64,000 bases of DNA from an uncultured Bacteroidales bacterium (lineage in GTDB: Bacteria; Bacteroidota; Bacteroidia; Bacteroidales; WCHB1-69). The notes below the pieces were generated by a model that saw only the letters and a list, made by a program, of their open reading frames with translations, searched no databases and was not told the origin of the DNA. Made by a program: the position numbers and the translations under genes. Shown piece by piece: positions 17,268-26,402 of this stretch. Numbering within the stretch: the stretch's first letter is position 1; every line of letters starts with the position of its first letter. The stretch is from NCBI GenBank assembly GCA_900316305.1, contig ONCM01000007.1, positions 1-64,000 of the forward strand, written 5' to 3'.

Positions 17268-18580
17268 GGGCGCTCCTTTCTTTTGAAAAGGGATAACGAA
17301 CGAAGATTTTCCTTCAGCAAAACAAGGTCCTGCCGGGTGATGAGGAAGTCGTGCGGAGTGGCTTTCGTCTTGATAATGAAGCAGATCAGCGTATAGACGA
17401 AGGTGCAGGAGTAGGCGATGCTGGAAATGTGGCCGGCCACTTGCAGGGCTTGGACGGGATCCGTTTTGGACGTTCCGGCGAGCCAAGTGAATCCCAGTGC
17501 GAGCGTGACGCCCAACCCGATGAAGGAGCCGATGGCGTTGATGTAGAATTTGCCATGACCGGCAAAGTAATGGGAGAGTATGGAGAGGCAGGATAACGAC
17601 ACGATACCCGGCAACAGACTGTTAATCACGGGTTTGGAGTTGGCGTATTCGGGACCGAAAATGAATCCGAAGAAAGATGCCGGCAGCAGCCAAAGTGTTA
17701 ATACGGCAATCAGGATGACAACCAGTACGAGCTTCAACAGTGAAAGCGTGAGCCGCTTGGTGTACTCCTCTTCTTGGCAGTTGGAGATTCGGGCGTACTC
17801 CACCACACAGATGCTCTTCGGGATAATCAAAACCGCCTCCGAAATCTTATTCCCTAAGTCGTAGATTCCAAGTGCTTTGTCGTTGATAAACCGTTGGATG
17901 AGGAAGTAGTTGGTACGGTAGGTGAGCAGTTGCGCCAAGTTCGCCAGCTGGGTCCAGCAACCGAGTTTCACCATCTCCCCGAACAGCTTCCAGATGCCGT
18001 TGTAATCGTGGAAATGGACCTTGCGGCGGATGTAGAAACAGCTGATGATGCAAGGCACCAGATACGAGATCAGGTAGAGTCGAAGGTAGAGGCGGATATG
18101 GATGCTCCAGCCGAGATGGTGGTGCACGAAGAGGGTCGCCCCCAGGAGGACAATCAACAAGACTGCTTGCGTAAGTTGCAGTAAGTTAAAAAGTTTTATG
18201 TTTTCTTTCCCCTGTATGATGCCAAGATGGATGAAATAGACGTTGAGGATGATGGAGGTGACGAAGGTGAAGAGGATGTATTCGTGCGGGACAAGGTTGA
18301 ATCCGTCCAGCAGACACACGCCGACAGACGTGCTGACCAGCGTCCATGCGTACGAGAGGAGTAGCAGTTGCAGGTTGTCGCGCTGCGGGGTGAGATAGAC
18401 AAGGGTGGAGCCGCCTACGAAGTTGCTGAGCACCTGTAGCAAGGTCAGACCGAGGATGACAATGGCAATAGTGCCAGTGCCTTCCGGTCCAAACTGGTTG
18501 GTGTTGATGATGATCACGGCAAACATGATGACCGTGGTCAGCAGTCGGTTCAAAAAAGTGCCCAGTATTTTTTCTGTCAT
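17261..18580 (-). CDS. Polysaccharide flippase (Wzx/MATE-like)
   Basis: The ATG at 18580 (MTEKILGTFLNRLLTTVIMF) is preferred over an upstream ATG whose leader lies on the promoter. The product has 439 residues and about 12-14 hydrophobic helices, starting with the NRLLT...GPEGTGTIAIVILGL pattern of the oligosaccharide-transporter (Wzx) family. It is predicted to flip lipid-linked glycans across the inner membrane. The stop overlaps the GT4 start by 7 bases, so the two genes form an operon. Its -7 element is at 18615-18622. Confidence 0.8.
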   Translation of the reverse strand: MTEKILGTFLNRLLTTVIMFAVIIINTNQFGPEGTGTIAIVILGLTLLQVLSNFVGGSTLVYLTPQRDNLQLLLLSYAWTLVSTSVGVCLLDGFNLVPHEYILFTFVTSIILNVYFIHLGIIQGKENIKLFNLLQLTQAVLLIVLLGATLFVHHHLGWSIHIRLYLRLYLISYLVPCIISCFYIRRKVHFHDYNGIWKLFGEMVKLGCWTQLANLAQLLTYRTNYFLIQRFINDKALGIYDLGNKISEAVLIIPKSICVVEYARISNCQEEEYTKRLTLSLLKLVLVVILIAVLTLWLLPASFFGFIFGPEYANSKPVINSLLPGIVSLSCLSILSHYFAGHGKFYINAIGSFIGLGVTLALGFTWLAGTSKTDPVQALQVAGHISSIAYSCTFVYTLICFIIKTKATPHDFLITRQDLVLLKENLRSLSLFKRKERPC

Positions 18581-18614
18581 TTTGTGACTGTTTATCGGAG
18601 CTTGATTTTGGCAG

Positions 18615-18622
18615 CAAAAATA
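18615..18622 (-). promoter_or_regulatory. -7 element for the flippase operon
   Basis: Reads TATTTTTG on the minus strand, 35 bases before the ATG at 18580 and divergent from the promoter at 18654. Confidence 0.6.
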
Positions 18623-18653
18623 CGTAATTATCGGACACAAATCAAAAAAAATG

Positions 18654-18661
18654 TATTTTTG
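18654..18661 (+). promoter_or_regulatory. -7 element for the nucleoside phosphorylase gene
   Basis: TATTTTTG, 24 bases before the ATG at 18685. Confidence 0.6.
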
Positions 18662-18684
18662 CCTTTTCATAAAACGAGTGTATT

Positions 18685-19551
18685 ATGACAAGACAGATAC
18701 CCGCTTCCGAGCTGCCGATGCAAGGCAACGGAGCCATTTACCATCTCAATTTGCGCCCCGAGGAACTGGCTGACAATGTCATCCTGGTGGGTGACCCCGG
18801 TCGTGTGCCAGTCATCTCTGGCATGTTCGACACAGTGGAGGTGTGCAAACAGAACCGTGAGCTGATAACACATACGGGTACCTATAAGACGAAACGTATC
18901 TCTGTGATTTCCACGGGGATGGGAACGGATAATATCGATATTGTGCTTACCGAACTGGATGCTTTGGCTAACGTTGACTTGGCCACCCGCACAGTTAAGG
19001 AGGAGCACCGCACCCTCAATCTGGTGCGTATCGGTACGTCCGGAGCGCTGGTCTCTGACATTGAGTGCGGCAGTTTTCTGACTTCAGCGTATGGTTTGGG
19101 CATTGACGGCATGTTGCGCTATTACGACACCGGCGACCTCATTTGTGAGGATGTGGTGGAGGCGTTTGTCCGTCACACGGATTGGAATGACAAACTTCCG
19201 TATCCCTATTGCACGCCAGCGTCATCAGAGCTGCTCACCCGCATTGCACACGACATGATAAAGGGTATCACCATCAGTGCGCCGGGATTTTTCGGTCCGC
19301 AGGGAAGATTTGTGCGTGCCAAATTGAAATATCCCGAGCTGAATCAGAAAATCGAGACCTTCTCATACGATGGGCTTCCGATTACCAATATGGAGATGGA
19401 GTGCTCGGCCATCTGCGGTCTCGGAGGACTCTTAGGTCATCGTCCGTTGACCGTCTGCCTGATCATCGCTAACCGCGTGACCGGCAAGTTCTTGGACGAC
19501 TATCATGGTCGGATGGAGGAGCTGTGTAGGACGGTGTTGGAGAGGATATGA
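18685..19551 (+). CDS. Nucleoside phosphorylase (uridine phosphorylase-like)
   Basis: A 288-residue cytosolic enzyme of the PNP/UDP family 1. Visible motifs are VILVGDPGRVPVIS (phosphate-binding GDPxR), GMGTDNIDIVLTEL, VRIGTSGAL, and the ribose-binding TNMEMECSAI (MEME, with the family's conserved Glu). This pattern fits cleavage of uridine or a related nucleoside with phosphate, feeding pyrimidine salvage; the exact base is not certain. It has its own promoter. The TGA stop opens an acgatgaa array. Confidence 0.85.
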   Translation: MTRQIPASELPMQGNGAIYHLNLRPEELADNVILVGDPGRVPVISGMFDTVEVCKQNRELITHTGTYKTKRISVISTGMGTDNIDIVLTELDALANVDLATRTVKEEHRTLNLVRIGTSGALVSDIECGSFLTSAYGLGIDGMLRYYDTGDLICEDVVEAFVRHTDWNDKLPYPYCTPASSELLTRIAHDMIKGITISAPGFFGPQGRFVRAKLKYPELNQKIETFSYDGLPITNMEMECSAICGLGGLLGHRPLTVCLIIANRVTGKFLDDYHGRMEELCRTVLERI

Positions 19552-19628
19552 CGATGAAACACGATGAAAAAACGATGAAACACGATGAAAAAACGATGAA
19601 TGGACGATTAAAAGCGATGAAAAAATGA
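19549..19628 (+). repeat. cgatgaa array (11-bp type) between two genes
   Basis: Alternating spacings of the cgatgaaa unit (about 10-12 bp) run from the stop TGA of the phosphorylase to the start ATG at 19625. ATG and TGA recur in different frames along it. Confidence 0.8.
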
Positions 19629-20737
19629 AAAAACTGTTACTTTTTGCGATATTTGTTGTGTTTGGTTATGCCACTGCTTTTGCGGAGGGGGAAACCTTTA
19701 CGATATTGTACCTGATTCCTTTCGAATCAAGTAGTTACGAGTCGCCGTATGTGAAGGAGTGCGAAGATATGGAGAATGTGCGCTCTTATCAGCTAATGGG
19801 CTTCTGGAACGGGGCGCAGATGGCGTTGGAGGAGTACGATCGGCAAGGGGTGCACTTGAAGGTGATTGTCCGTGACATCACCAACAATGAGGCCACGTTG
19901 CGGCGTATTATGGAAAACACGGAATTGATGAACGAGGTGGACCTCATCATCGGACCGTTTTTCGGGAAAACGTTTGCCATAGCCGCAGGATATGCCAAGG
20001 AATACGGCATTCCCATCGTGAATCCCTTCTCCAGCCGTCAGGATTTCGTGTCCGGAAACGAGTACGTCTATAAGTTGATGCCTTCCCTGGAGGCGCGCCC
20101 TGCCATGATCTCGTTCTTGGCGCAGCAGTCTGGCGCTTTCCCGATCCTTATCTTTGGCGATACCCTTTCCCATGACAAGGAGATGGCAGCCTATTGCAAG
20201 TATTTCAAGGATAATAAGATAGCGTACGAGGTGATCCCCAATGCCACCACCGTGGTGAATCGTCTGCATAAGGGGAGTCCGCAATTTGTCGTTACCTTTT
20301 ACGACAATCCTGCGCAGAATCTGATCATTTCAAGAAATCTGCTCTACAGCGAAAAGATAGACAATCTAACGTTTGTGGTGCCAGAAACTTGGTTGGAGTC
20401 CAAAACGTATGATATCGAGTATTATACCAAACTCAATTTGCATTTTTTCTCGAACTACTATGTTGATTTTGAGAATGAGATGACCAAAACGTTCATTTAT
20501 GACTACACCCAGCGTTTCGGTGTGCCGCCTTCTTTGAAGAATTTCGCTTTCCAGGGGTACGATATCACCCGTTTCTTTGTGGAGTTCCTCCGCAATGGTA
20601 AGGACCTTGACCGGGTGAAGACCTCGCCGATTGCCTATCCGTTGTCATTTGACAAAAATCCGGACGGCGGATTTGAGAATGTGAATGTGCAGTTCTTGGA
20701 AGTAAAAGATAATGAGATAGTTCCAAGCCAATATTAA
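19625..20737 (+). CDS. Periplasmic binding protein, type 1 fold (Peripla_BP_6-like)
   Basis: A 370-residue protein with a signal peptide (MKKLLLFAIFVVFGYATAFAEG). It then has the LivK-like start ILYLIPF, FWNGAQMALEEY, VDLIIGPFFGKTFAIAAGYAKEYGIPIVNPFSS and the second lobe PQFVVTFYDNPAQ. It resembles branched-chain amino-acid binding proteins, but no ABC permease or ATPase genes are nearby. A stand-alone sensing or envelope role is therefore as likely as transport. The gene is 6 bases before priA, probably in one transcript with it. Its start lies at the end of the 11-bp array. Confidence 0.72.
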   Translation: MKKLLLFAIFVVFGYATAFAEGETFTILYLIPFESSSYESPYVKECEDMENVRSYQLMGFWNGAQMALEEYDRQGVHLKVIVRDITNNEATLRRIMENTELMNEVDLIIGPFFGKTFAIAAGYAKEYGIPIVNPFSSRQDFVSGNEYVYKLMPSLEARPAMISFLAQQSGAFPILIFGDTLSHDKEMAAYCKYFKDNKIAYEVIPNATTVVNRLHKGSPQFVVTFYDNPAQNLIISRNLLYSEKIDNLTFVVPETWLESKTYDIEYYTKLNLHFFSNYYVDFENEMTKTFIYDYTQRFGVPPSLKNFAFQGYDITRFFVEFLRNGKDLDRVKTSPIAYPLSFDKNPDGGFENVNVQFLEVKDNEIVPSQY

Positions 20738-20743
20738 CGTCCA

Positions 20744-23236
20744 ATGCACACCTTTTTCGTCGATGTGATCCTGCCCTTGCCTTTGGAGGCGCGATTCACC
20801 TACCGGGTCCCGCAGGTGATGAACGGGCGGATTGCGTTCGGCATGAGGGTGATTGTCCCTTTCGGCAACAGCAAACTCTACGCCGCCATCGTGGAACGGG
20901 TGCATGAGGAGGCCCCTAAACAATTCAGTGTCAAGTATGTGCTGGACGTGATTGACGACCGGCCGGTGATTTCGGAGGCGCAATACCGTCTGTGGCAGTG
21001 GATGGCTGAGTATTACATGTGTACGATTGGGGAGGTGATGGCCGCCTCGCTGCCTTCCGCCCTGCGGCTCGCCAGTGAGACCAAGGTCAAAATCCATCCC
21101 GAATTCGACGGCGATGTCTCCGTGCTGACCCCCTACGAGCTCAATGTCGTGGAATTGCTGATCCATCGCGAGACCATGACGGTTGCGGAGGTCGGGAAAA
21201 CGTTGCAGGTGGCCAAGGTGATGCCCATCATCAAATCCTTGGTAGATAAGCGTGCTGTAATCACCGATGAGGAAATTCGAAATCCATATAAGCCTAAGAA
21301 AGAGACGGTTATAAGTCTTGTGCCACCCTTTAATCAGGAGCCGGCTTTCATGGAGTTGCTCGACAAACTCAATGCGAAACCGAGTACCGCGCAGCAAGCC
21401 GACACGTTGCTGGCCTTCATGATGCAGACGCGCGAGGGCAACCGTTACCATTTTGACGCCGCCGTGCCCAAATCAAAGCTGGCCAAGGCGGAGAATGTCA
21501 GTCCGAGCAGTCTGCAGACCTTGATTAAGAAGGGTATTTTGAAGTCGGAGGAGCGTGTGGTGTCCCGTTTGGTGGACGTTACGATGGATTCCGCCGCAGA
21601 GGTGAGTCTTTCGGAACCACAAGAACATGCGTATCAGGAGATTAAGCAACGTTTCGAGCAGTTTCCCGTCACCTTGCTGCATGGTGTCACGGGCAGCGGC
21701 AAGACGGAGATATATATCAAACTGATTGATGAGGTGCTGAAGCAGGGCAAACAGGTACTCTATCTGCTGCCGGAAATTGCGCTCACCTCACAGATTGTCA
21801 ATCGGTTGCGGAAATATTTCGGGGATAGGGTAGGGGTATATCACTCCCGTTTCAACGAATATGAGCGGGTGGAAATCTGGAACCGCGTGCTGAGCGGTGG
21901 GGAATACGAAGACACCTCCAAATACCAGCTGATTCTCGGTGCGCGTTCGGCTTTATTGCTGCCTTACAAGGATTTAGGGCTGGTGATTGTGGATGAGGAG
22001 CACGACAGTTCCTACAAGCAGATTGATCCAGCACCGCGCTATCATGCCCGCGACACGGCTGTGATGTTAGCACAGATCCATGGGGCGAAAACGTTGCTCG
22101 GAACTGCCACGCCATCGTTGGAGAGCTACTTCAACGTGCAGCTGCACAAGTTCGGGCTGGTAGAGCTGATGCAACGCTATGCAGATAGCAAGCTTCCTGA
22201 TATTTATACCGTTAACATGAGTCTGGCCACCAAACGGAAAGAGGTGGAGGGTCTATTCTCTCACTTTCTGATTGAGCAGATGGCCATGGCCTTGGAACGT
22301 AAGGAGCAGATTATCCTGTTCCAGAACCGGCGCGGCTATGCGGTGCGCATGATCTGCCACACCTGCGAATCGATGCCCAAGTGCCAGTATTGTGATGTGA
22401 CGCTGACTTACCATAAGAAGACCAATCTCTTGAAGTGCCACTACTGTGGTTATGCCATTGAGGTGCCGCGCGAGTGCCCGACTTGCCATAGTACCGATAT
22501 TGAAATGAAAGGATTTGGTACAGAGCAGGTTGAGGATACGTTAGCGACCATCTTTCCTGAGGCGAGAATTGCTCGCATGGACTTGGACACCACCCGTTCG
22601 AAGAATGCTTACCAGCAGATTATCACCGATTTCGAACAGCATAAGACCGATATTCTGGTCGGGACGCAGATGGTGACCAAGGGTTTGGACTTCGACCGTG
22701 TGAGCGTAGTGGGCATTTTGAATGCGGATGCGCTGATTTCCTTCCCCGACTTTCGCGCTTTCGAACGGGCGTTCCAACTGCTGTCGCAGGTAAGCGGCCG
22801 TGCGGGTCGTCGGGAGGTGCCCGGCAAGGTCGTCATCCAGACCTTCCAGCCTAACCATCCTGCGTTGCGCTATGTCGAGTCCAACGACTTTATGGCCATG
22901 TACACCAGTCAGATTGAGGAACGGAAGCGTTTCCGTTTGCCTCCGATCACCCGTATGGTCAAGGTTACGCTGAAACATCCGGAAGAGCAGACCGTGTTGG
23001 CTGCCGCCGTGCAGTTGCAGAGCTTGTTGCGGGAGGTGTTCGCGGGCAACGTCATGGGACCGGCCGCGCCGCTGGTCTCCCGCATCCAAAACTACTTCCT
23101 GCAGGATTTCTGGATCAAGATGAATCGTGACCACACGCTTATGGCCAAGAAACAGCAGCTGTCGGAGGTGATCCGGCAGTTCAAGCAGATACCGATGTTT
23201 AAGAAAGTGAGAGTGGTGGTGAATGTGGATGCGTGA
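20744..23236 (+). CDS. priA: Primosomal replication restart helicase PriA
   Basis: An 830-residue SF2 helicase. It starts with the 3'-DNA-binding domain (DVILPLPLEARFTYRVP). Helicase core: Walker A HGVTGSGKTEIY and VIVDEEHDSSYKQ. A zinc-binding cysteine cluster CHTCESMPKCQYC...CHYCGY...CPTCHS lies near residues 540-590, followed by GFGTEQVEDTL, VGTQMVTKGLDF and LLSQVSGRAGRR. It reloads the replicative helicase at stalled forks. It sits directly behind the binding-protein gene (6-base gap). The stop is followed by an ataacca array and then the second MscS gene. Confidence 0.96.
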   Translation: MHTFFVDVILPLPLEARFTYRVPQVMNGRIAFGMRVIVPFGNSKLYAAIVERVHEEAPKQFSVKYVLDVIDDRPVISEAQYRLWQWMAEYYMCTIGEVMAASLPSALRLASETKVKIHPEFDGDVSVLTPYELNVVELLIHRETMTVAEVGKTLQVAKVMPIIKSLVDKRAVITDEEIRNPYKPKKETVISLVPPFNQEPAFMELLDKLNAKPSTAQQADTLLAFMMQTREGNRYHFDAAVPKSKLAKAENVSPSSLQTLIKKGILKSEERVVSRLVDVTMDSAAEVSLSEPQEHAYQEIKQRFEQFPVTLLHGVTGSGKTEIYIKLIDEVLKQGKQVLYLLPEIALTSQIVNRLRKYFGDRVGVYHSRFNEYERVEIWNRVLSGGEYEDTSKYQLILGARSALLLPYKDLGLVIVDEEHDSSYKQIDPAPRYHARDTAVMLAQIHGAKTLLGTATPSLESYFNVQLHKFGLVELMQRYADSKLPDIYTVNMSLATKRKEVEGLFSHFLIEQMAMALERKEQIILFQNRRGYAVRMICHTCESMPKCQYCDVTLTYHKKTNLLKCHYCGYAIEVPRECPTCHSTDIEMKGFGTEQVEDTLATIFPEARIARMDLDTTRSKNAYQQIITDFEQHKTDILVGTQMVTKGLDFDRVSVVGILNADALISFPDFRAFERAFQLLSQVSGRAGRREVPGKVVIQTFQPNHPALRYVESNDFMAMYTSQIEERKRFRLPPITRMVKVTLKHPEEQTVLAAAVQLQSLLREVFAGNVMGPAAPLVSRIQNYFLQDFWIKMNRDHTLMAKKQQLSEVIRQFKQIPMFKKVRVVVNVDA

Positions 23237-23241
23237 TGCTT

Positions 23242-23286
23242 CAATAACCAATAACCAATAACCAATAACCGATAACCAATAACCAT
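23242..23286 (+). repeat. ataacca heptamer array between priA and the second MscS gene
   Basis: Six nearly identical 7-bp units (one reads gataacc), each carrying TAA. Confidence 0.85.
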
Positions 23287-23294
23287 TATATAAT

Positions 23295-25919
23295 ATGAAG
23301 AAGATTTTTGTTTTTGTGATGCTTTGTGTGCTGACGGTGTTTCAGGCGCAGGCGGTGTTGAAGGAAAAGGATTTGCCGCAGACGTTGGGGGTGCTCCGGG
23401 CTGAGTTGGAGCAGTCGTACAACGAACAGCAGGCGATGATGGAGATGTACAAGAAACGCTATGTGGAGCAGCATACCAATTTGGTGCGGATGATGCAGAG
23501 CAACAATCAGATAGCGTTGATGCTCTATTCGCAGAATGCGGACTTCACCTTTGACATGGCATACGCCTGTCAGGCGGCCACGGAGCAGTATCGTAAGCTC
23601 AAGTCGCGGAGTATGCCCTACAACAAGATGAAGGAGCGGCTCAATGCGGAGATTGCTCGTTATGACGAACTGATCCAGACGCTGCTTAATCTGCCGCCGC
23701 GTCTGCTGCCCAACGGCGAGCTCGCCAAAGTTCCCGACTCCATCAAGGCGATGTTGCCCAAGGTGGTGCTCGACACCGCCCACAAGTCGCTTTACATGCT
23801 GGATGAGAAGGCGATGGAGGACCGCGCGGCTTGTCTGGAGTATGCCAACGCCATCCGAGACAACTATCTCCAGATGTTGGAGAACATTGAGCGCGACCAG
23901 GAACATTACGAGCGGGTAGCCAAGCGCGTGGGTGCGCTAAATGCTTACGCGTTAGAGAAATATGACCAAATTCAGAAGAGCATATTCGTCAATGCCAGTC
24001 AGAACTATTTCCAGACGCTTAAACGGTTCAAACGTAACCTCGCGGTGGCGAAAAAGGATGTGGATGACAAGTACAAACCGTTGGAGCATCGTTCCGAATG
24101 GCGCGGCCCGGTCATTTTCGGCATCAGCATTTTCATGTTGTTTTATATTTTGGTAGCCAGTCTGCTCAGCTATGTCATCATGCGATGGGTACTGCCACGG
24201 AAATGGCGTATCTTCTTCGCTGACAACAACAAACGGCCGTTCATTACCATTGCCTGCGGTGTGGCCATTTTCGCCATCTCCATCTATATCGCAAGCTTCT
24301 TCGTGACGCAGAACTTCGTGCTGATGGCCATTAGGATGATGATATTCTTCTCCTGGCTCGTGGAGGTTATTTTGGTGTCTTTGCTTATCCGTTTGAACGA
24401 CAATCAGATACGTGCAGGTGTGAAATCGTATGTCCCATTCATCTGCATGGCCTTTGTGATTATTGTATTTCGTATCATTTTGATACCCAATAATTTGGTG
24501 AATCTTATCTATCCTCCCATCTTGTTGCTCTTTACGATTTGGCAGTTCATCGTCATGAAACGGCGTATCACCAAACTGCCTGACAGCGACATGATTTATA
24601 CGGTGGTGTCGTTGATTGCGATGATTGTCTCCTGTGTGGCGGCATGGTTCGGCTATGTGCTGATGGCAGTCCAGATTATGGTATGGTGGACTATTCAATT
24701 GGCTGCCATCCAAACGCTTACCTGCTTCTACGACTTGGCTAAGCTCTACGAGTCTCGCCGCATCCCGAAGAAAATCGCCCGTGCGCGCGGGGAGGAGATC
24801 ACTTCCAAGGCTGAGTTGCAAAAGGAGTACAAAAAACTGCAACCGAAGCTTGCCAAGGGCGAGTATATTGCGCAAACTTGGTTCTACGACTTCCTTTTCA
24901 AGGCTCTACTGCCCATTTTGGCCGTTCTGTCGGTGCCGGCCAGCATTTACTGGGCCGCCAATATCTTTGAGATGTCCTCACTCTGTCGTAAAGTTTTCGT
25001 CTATGTCTTCCTGAACAAGCCTGGCATTATCCAGCTCTCATTGTTCAAGATTTGCTTGGTACTGGAACTTTTCTTCCTTTTCCGCTACCTGAATTACGCC
25101 CTCAAGGCGTTCTATCAGATGCTCAGGAAGCGCAAACGGAAAAATGATGTTTCCACGATTATCGGGAATGCGACGTTGGCCAACAATGTCATCTCGATCT
25201 TGGTTTGGGGCTTTTACGTGATTTCGGCCATGATGATTCTGGAGGTTTCCGGCAAGGGCATTTCCATCGTGATGGCAGGTTTGGCCACCGGTCTTGGTTT
25301 TGCCATGAAGGACCTTCTGGAGAACTTCGTCTATGGTGTCATCCTGATGACCGGCCGTTTGCGTGTGGGCGACTATATCGAGTGCGACGGTGTGCAGGGC
25401 AAGGTGGAAAGCATCAACTACCAGAGCACGCAGATTGTGACGCTCGACGGTTGCGTGATTGCTTTCCAGAACGCCACCCTTTTCAGTAAGAATTTCAAGA
25501 ATCTGACCCGCAACCACGGTTATGTACTGGTGAAGATTCCCGTGGGCGTGGCCTACGGCACGAATGTGGAGAAAGTGCGTAAGATGCTCATTAAGAGTCT
25601 TGAACCGCTGGCCGTGAAGAATGCTGCGGGCAAATATATTGTGGATACCAAGCAGGGATTTTCCGTCCTGTTCGACAATTTTGGCGAGAGCAGTGTGGAT
25701 TTGTTCGTGGTCTGCTGGGCGCTCGTGGAGGAGAAGGCTGCTTTGGTGGCCAGAGTGAAGGAGGTGATTTACAATACGCTGAACAAGAACCATATAGAAA
25801 TCCCGTTCCCGCAGCAGGATGTCTATGTGCGGCATTTGGAGATGCCAAAATATCGGTTCACCGATTACGATCAGGACGAGGAGGAGAAAAAAGAGGTGAA
25901 ACGGAAAAAAAAGGAGTAG
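23295..25919 (+). CDS. Large MscS-family mechanosensitive channel (paralogue 2)
   Basis: An 874-residue protein with a signal peptide (MKKIFVFVMLCVLTVFQAQA), a periplasmic helical region to about residue 270, and many membrane helices. The MscS core lies at about 640-860: VMAGLATGLGFAMKDLLENFVYG, then RLRVGDYIECDGVQGKVESINYQ. It shares architecture and many segments with the protein at 1668-4364, including the Q-x-A-L-M-L-Y-S-Q-N-x-x-x-T-F-D-M-A-Y-A stretch (compare SILLYTQEQNMTFDLTYA). The C-terminal tail is strongly charged (DEEEKKEVKRKKKE). The final codons contain AAGGAG, which serves the gene starting immediately after. Confidence 0.88.
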   Translation: MKKIFVFVMLCVLTVFQAQAVLKEKDLPQTLGVLRAELEQSYNEQQAMMEMYKKRYVEQHTNLVRMMQSNNQIALMLYSQNADFTFDMAYACQAATEQYRKLKSRSMPYNKMKERLNAEIARYDELIQTLLNLPPRLLPNGELAKVPDSIKAMLPKVVLDTAHKSLYMLDEKAMEDRAACLEYANAIRDNYLQMLENIERDQEHYERVAKRVGALNAYALEKYDQIQKSIFVNASQNYFQTLKRFKRNLAVAKKDVDDKYKPLEHRSEWRGPVIFGISIFMLFYILVASLLSYVIMRWVLPRKWRIFFADNNKRPFITIACGVAIFAISIYIASFFVTQNFVLMAIRMMIFFSWLVEVILVSLLIRLNDNQIRAGVKSYVPFICMAFVIIVFRIILIPNNLVNLIYPPILLLFTIWQFIVMKRRITKLPDSDMIYTVVSLIAMIVSCVAAWFGYVLMAVQIMVWWTIQLAAIQTLTCFYDLAKLYESRRIPKKIARARGEEITSKAELQKEYKKLQPKLAKGEYIAQTWFYDFLFKALLPILAVLSVPASIYWAANIFEMSSLCRKVFVYVFLNKPGIIQLSLFKICLVLELFFLFRYLNYALKAFYQMLRKRKRKNDVSTIIGNATLANNVISILVWGFYVISAMMILEVSGKGISIVMAGLATGLGFAMKDLLENFVYGVILMTGRLRVGDYIECDGVQGKVESINYQSTQIVTLDGCVIAFQNATLFSKNFKNLTRNHGYVLVKIPVGVAYGTNVEKVRKMLIKSLEPLAVKNAAGKYIVDTKQGFSVLFDNFGESSVDLFVVCWALVEEKAALVARVKEVIYNTLNKNHIEIPFPQQDVYVRHLEMPKYRFTDYDQDEEEKKEVKRKKKE

Positions 25920-26357
25920 ATGCTGGAGAAGCTCGGTCTTTTAGGTCTCTTTCTCGGCTGTCTGCTGTCGGCGACTGTCATCCCGTTCTCCTCTGAGGCG
26001 TTGGTGACGGGCGCATTGTTACTCGACTATTCGCCGTGGACGGTGATTCTGGTGGCGACGCTGGGCAACACCATCGGCGGCATGACCTGTTACCTGTTAG
26101 GTTGGCTGTGCAAGTGGTCGTGGATTGAACGTTTTTTGAAAGTGAAGGAGGAGACGATGGCCAACGCGCACCAGAAGGTGGAGAAATATGGCTCCTTTGC
26201 CGCGCTTCTCACGTGGCTGCCCATCATCGGCGATCCCATCGCCCTTGTCATGGGACTGATGCGTACCCGTGTGGTGCCGACCACTGTTTTCATGTTCATT
26301 GGCAAGGGGTTGCGGTATATGGCGGTGGCGGGGCTGATGACGGCAGTGGTTCGATAA
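25920..26357 (+). CDS. YqaA-family (DedA-like) membrane protein
   Basis: A 145-residue protein with about four hydrophobic helices. Recognisable pieces are LLSATVIPFSSEALVTGALL, LGNTIGGMTCYLLG, and FAALLTWLPIIGDPIALVMG with a GD/P core. These are features of the YqaA branch of the DedA/SNARE-associated family, thought to act on lipid translocation or membrane homeostasis. The ATG follows directly after the TAG stop of the MscS gene, and AAGGAG lies in the end of that gene, so translation is probably coupled. Its TAA stop borders a heptamer array that ends in the nqrA start. Confidence 0.8.
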   Translation: MLEKLGLLGLFLGCLLSATVIPFSSEALVTGALLLDYSPWTVILVATLGNTIGGMTCYLLGWLCKWSWIERFLKVKEETMANAHQKVEKYGSFAALLTWLPIIGDPIALVMGLMRTRVVPTTVFMFIGKGLRYMAVAGLMTAVVR

Positions 26358-26402
26358 TGTAGAATGTAGAATGTAGAATGAAGAATGTAGAATGAAGAAT
26401 AG
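26354..26402 (+). repeat. gtagaat/gaagaat heptamer array into the nqrA start
   Basis: Six or seven 7-bp units between the YqaA stop and nqrA. The nqrA start ATG (26392) is inside the last units, so residues M-K-N-R are array-coded. Confidence 0.85.

Noticed and set aside
17268..17486. N-terminal extension of the GT4 glycosyltransferase
   Set aside because: It overlaps the flippase coding sequence, is arginine/proline/histidine-rich and lacks homology; the ATG at 17267 has a good AAAGGAG and a normal GT4 start.
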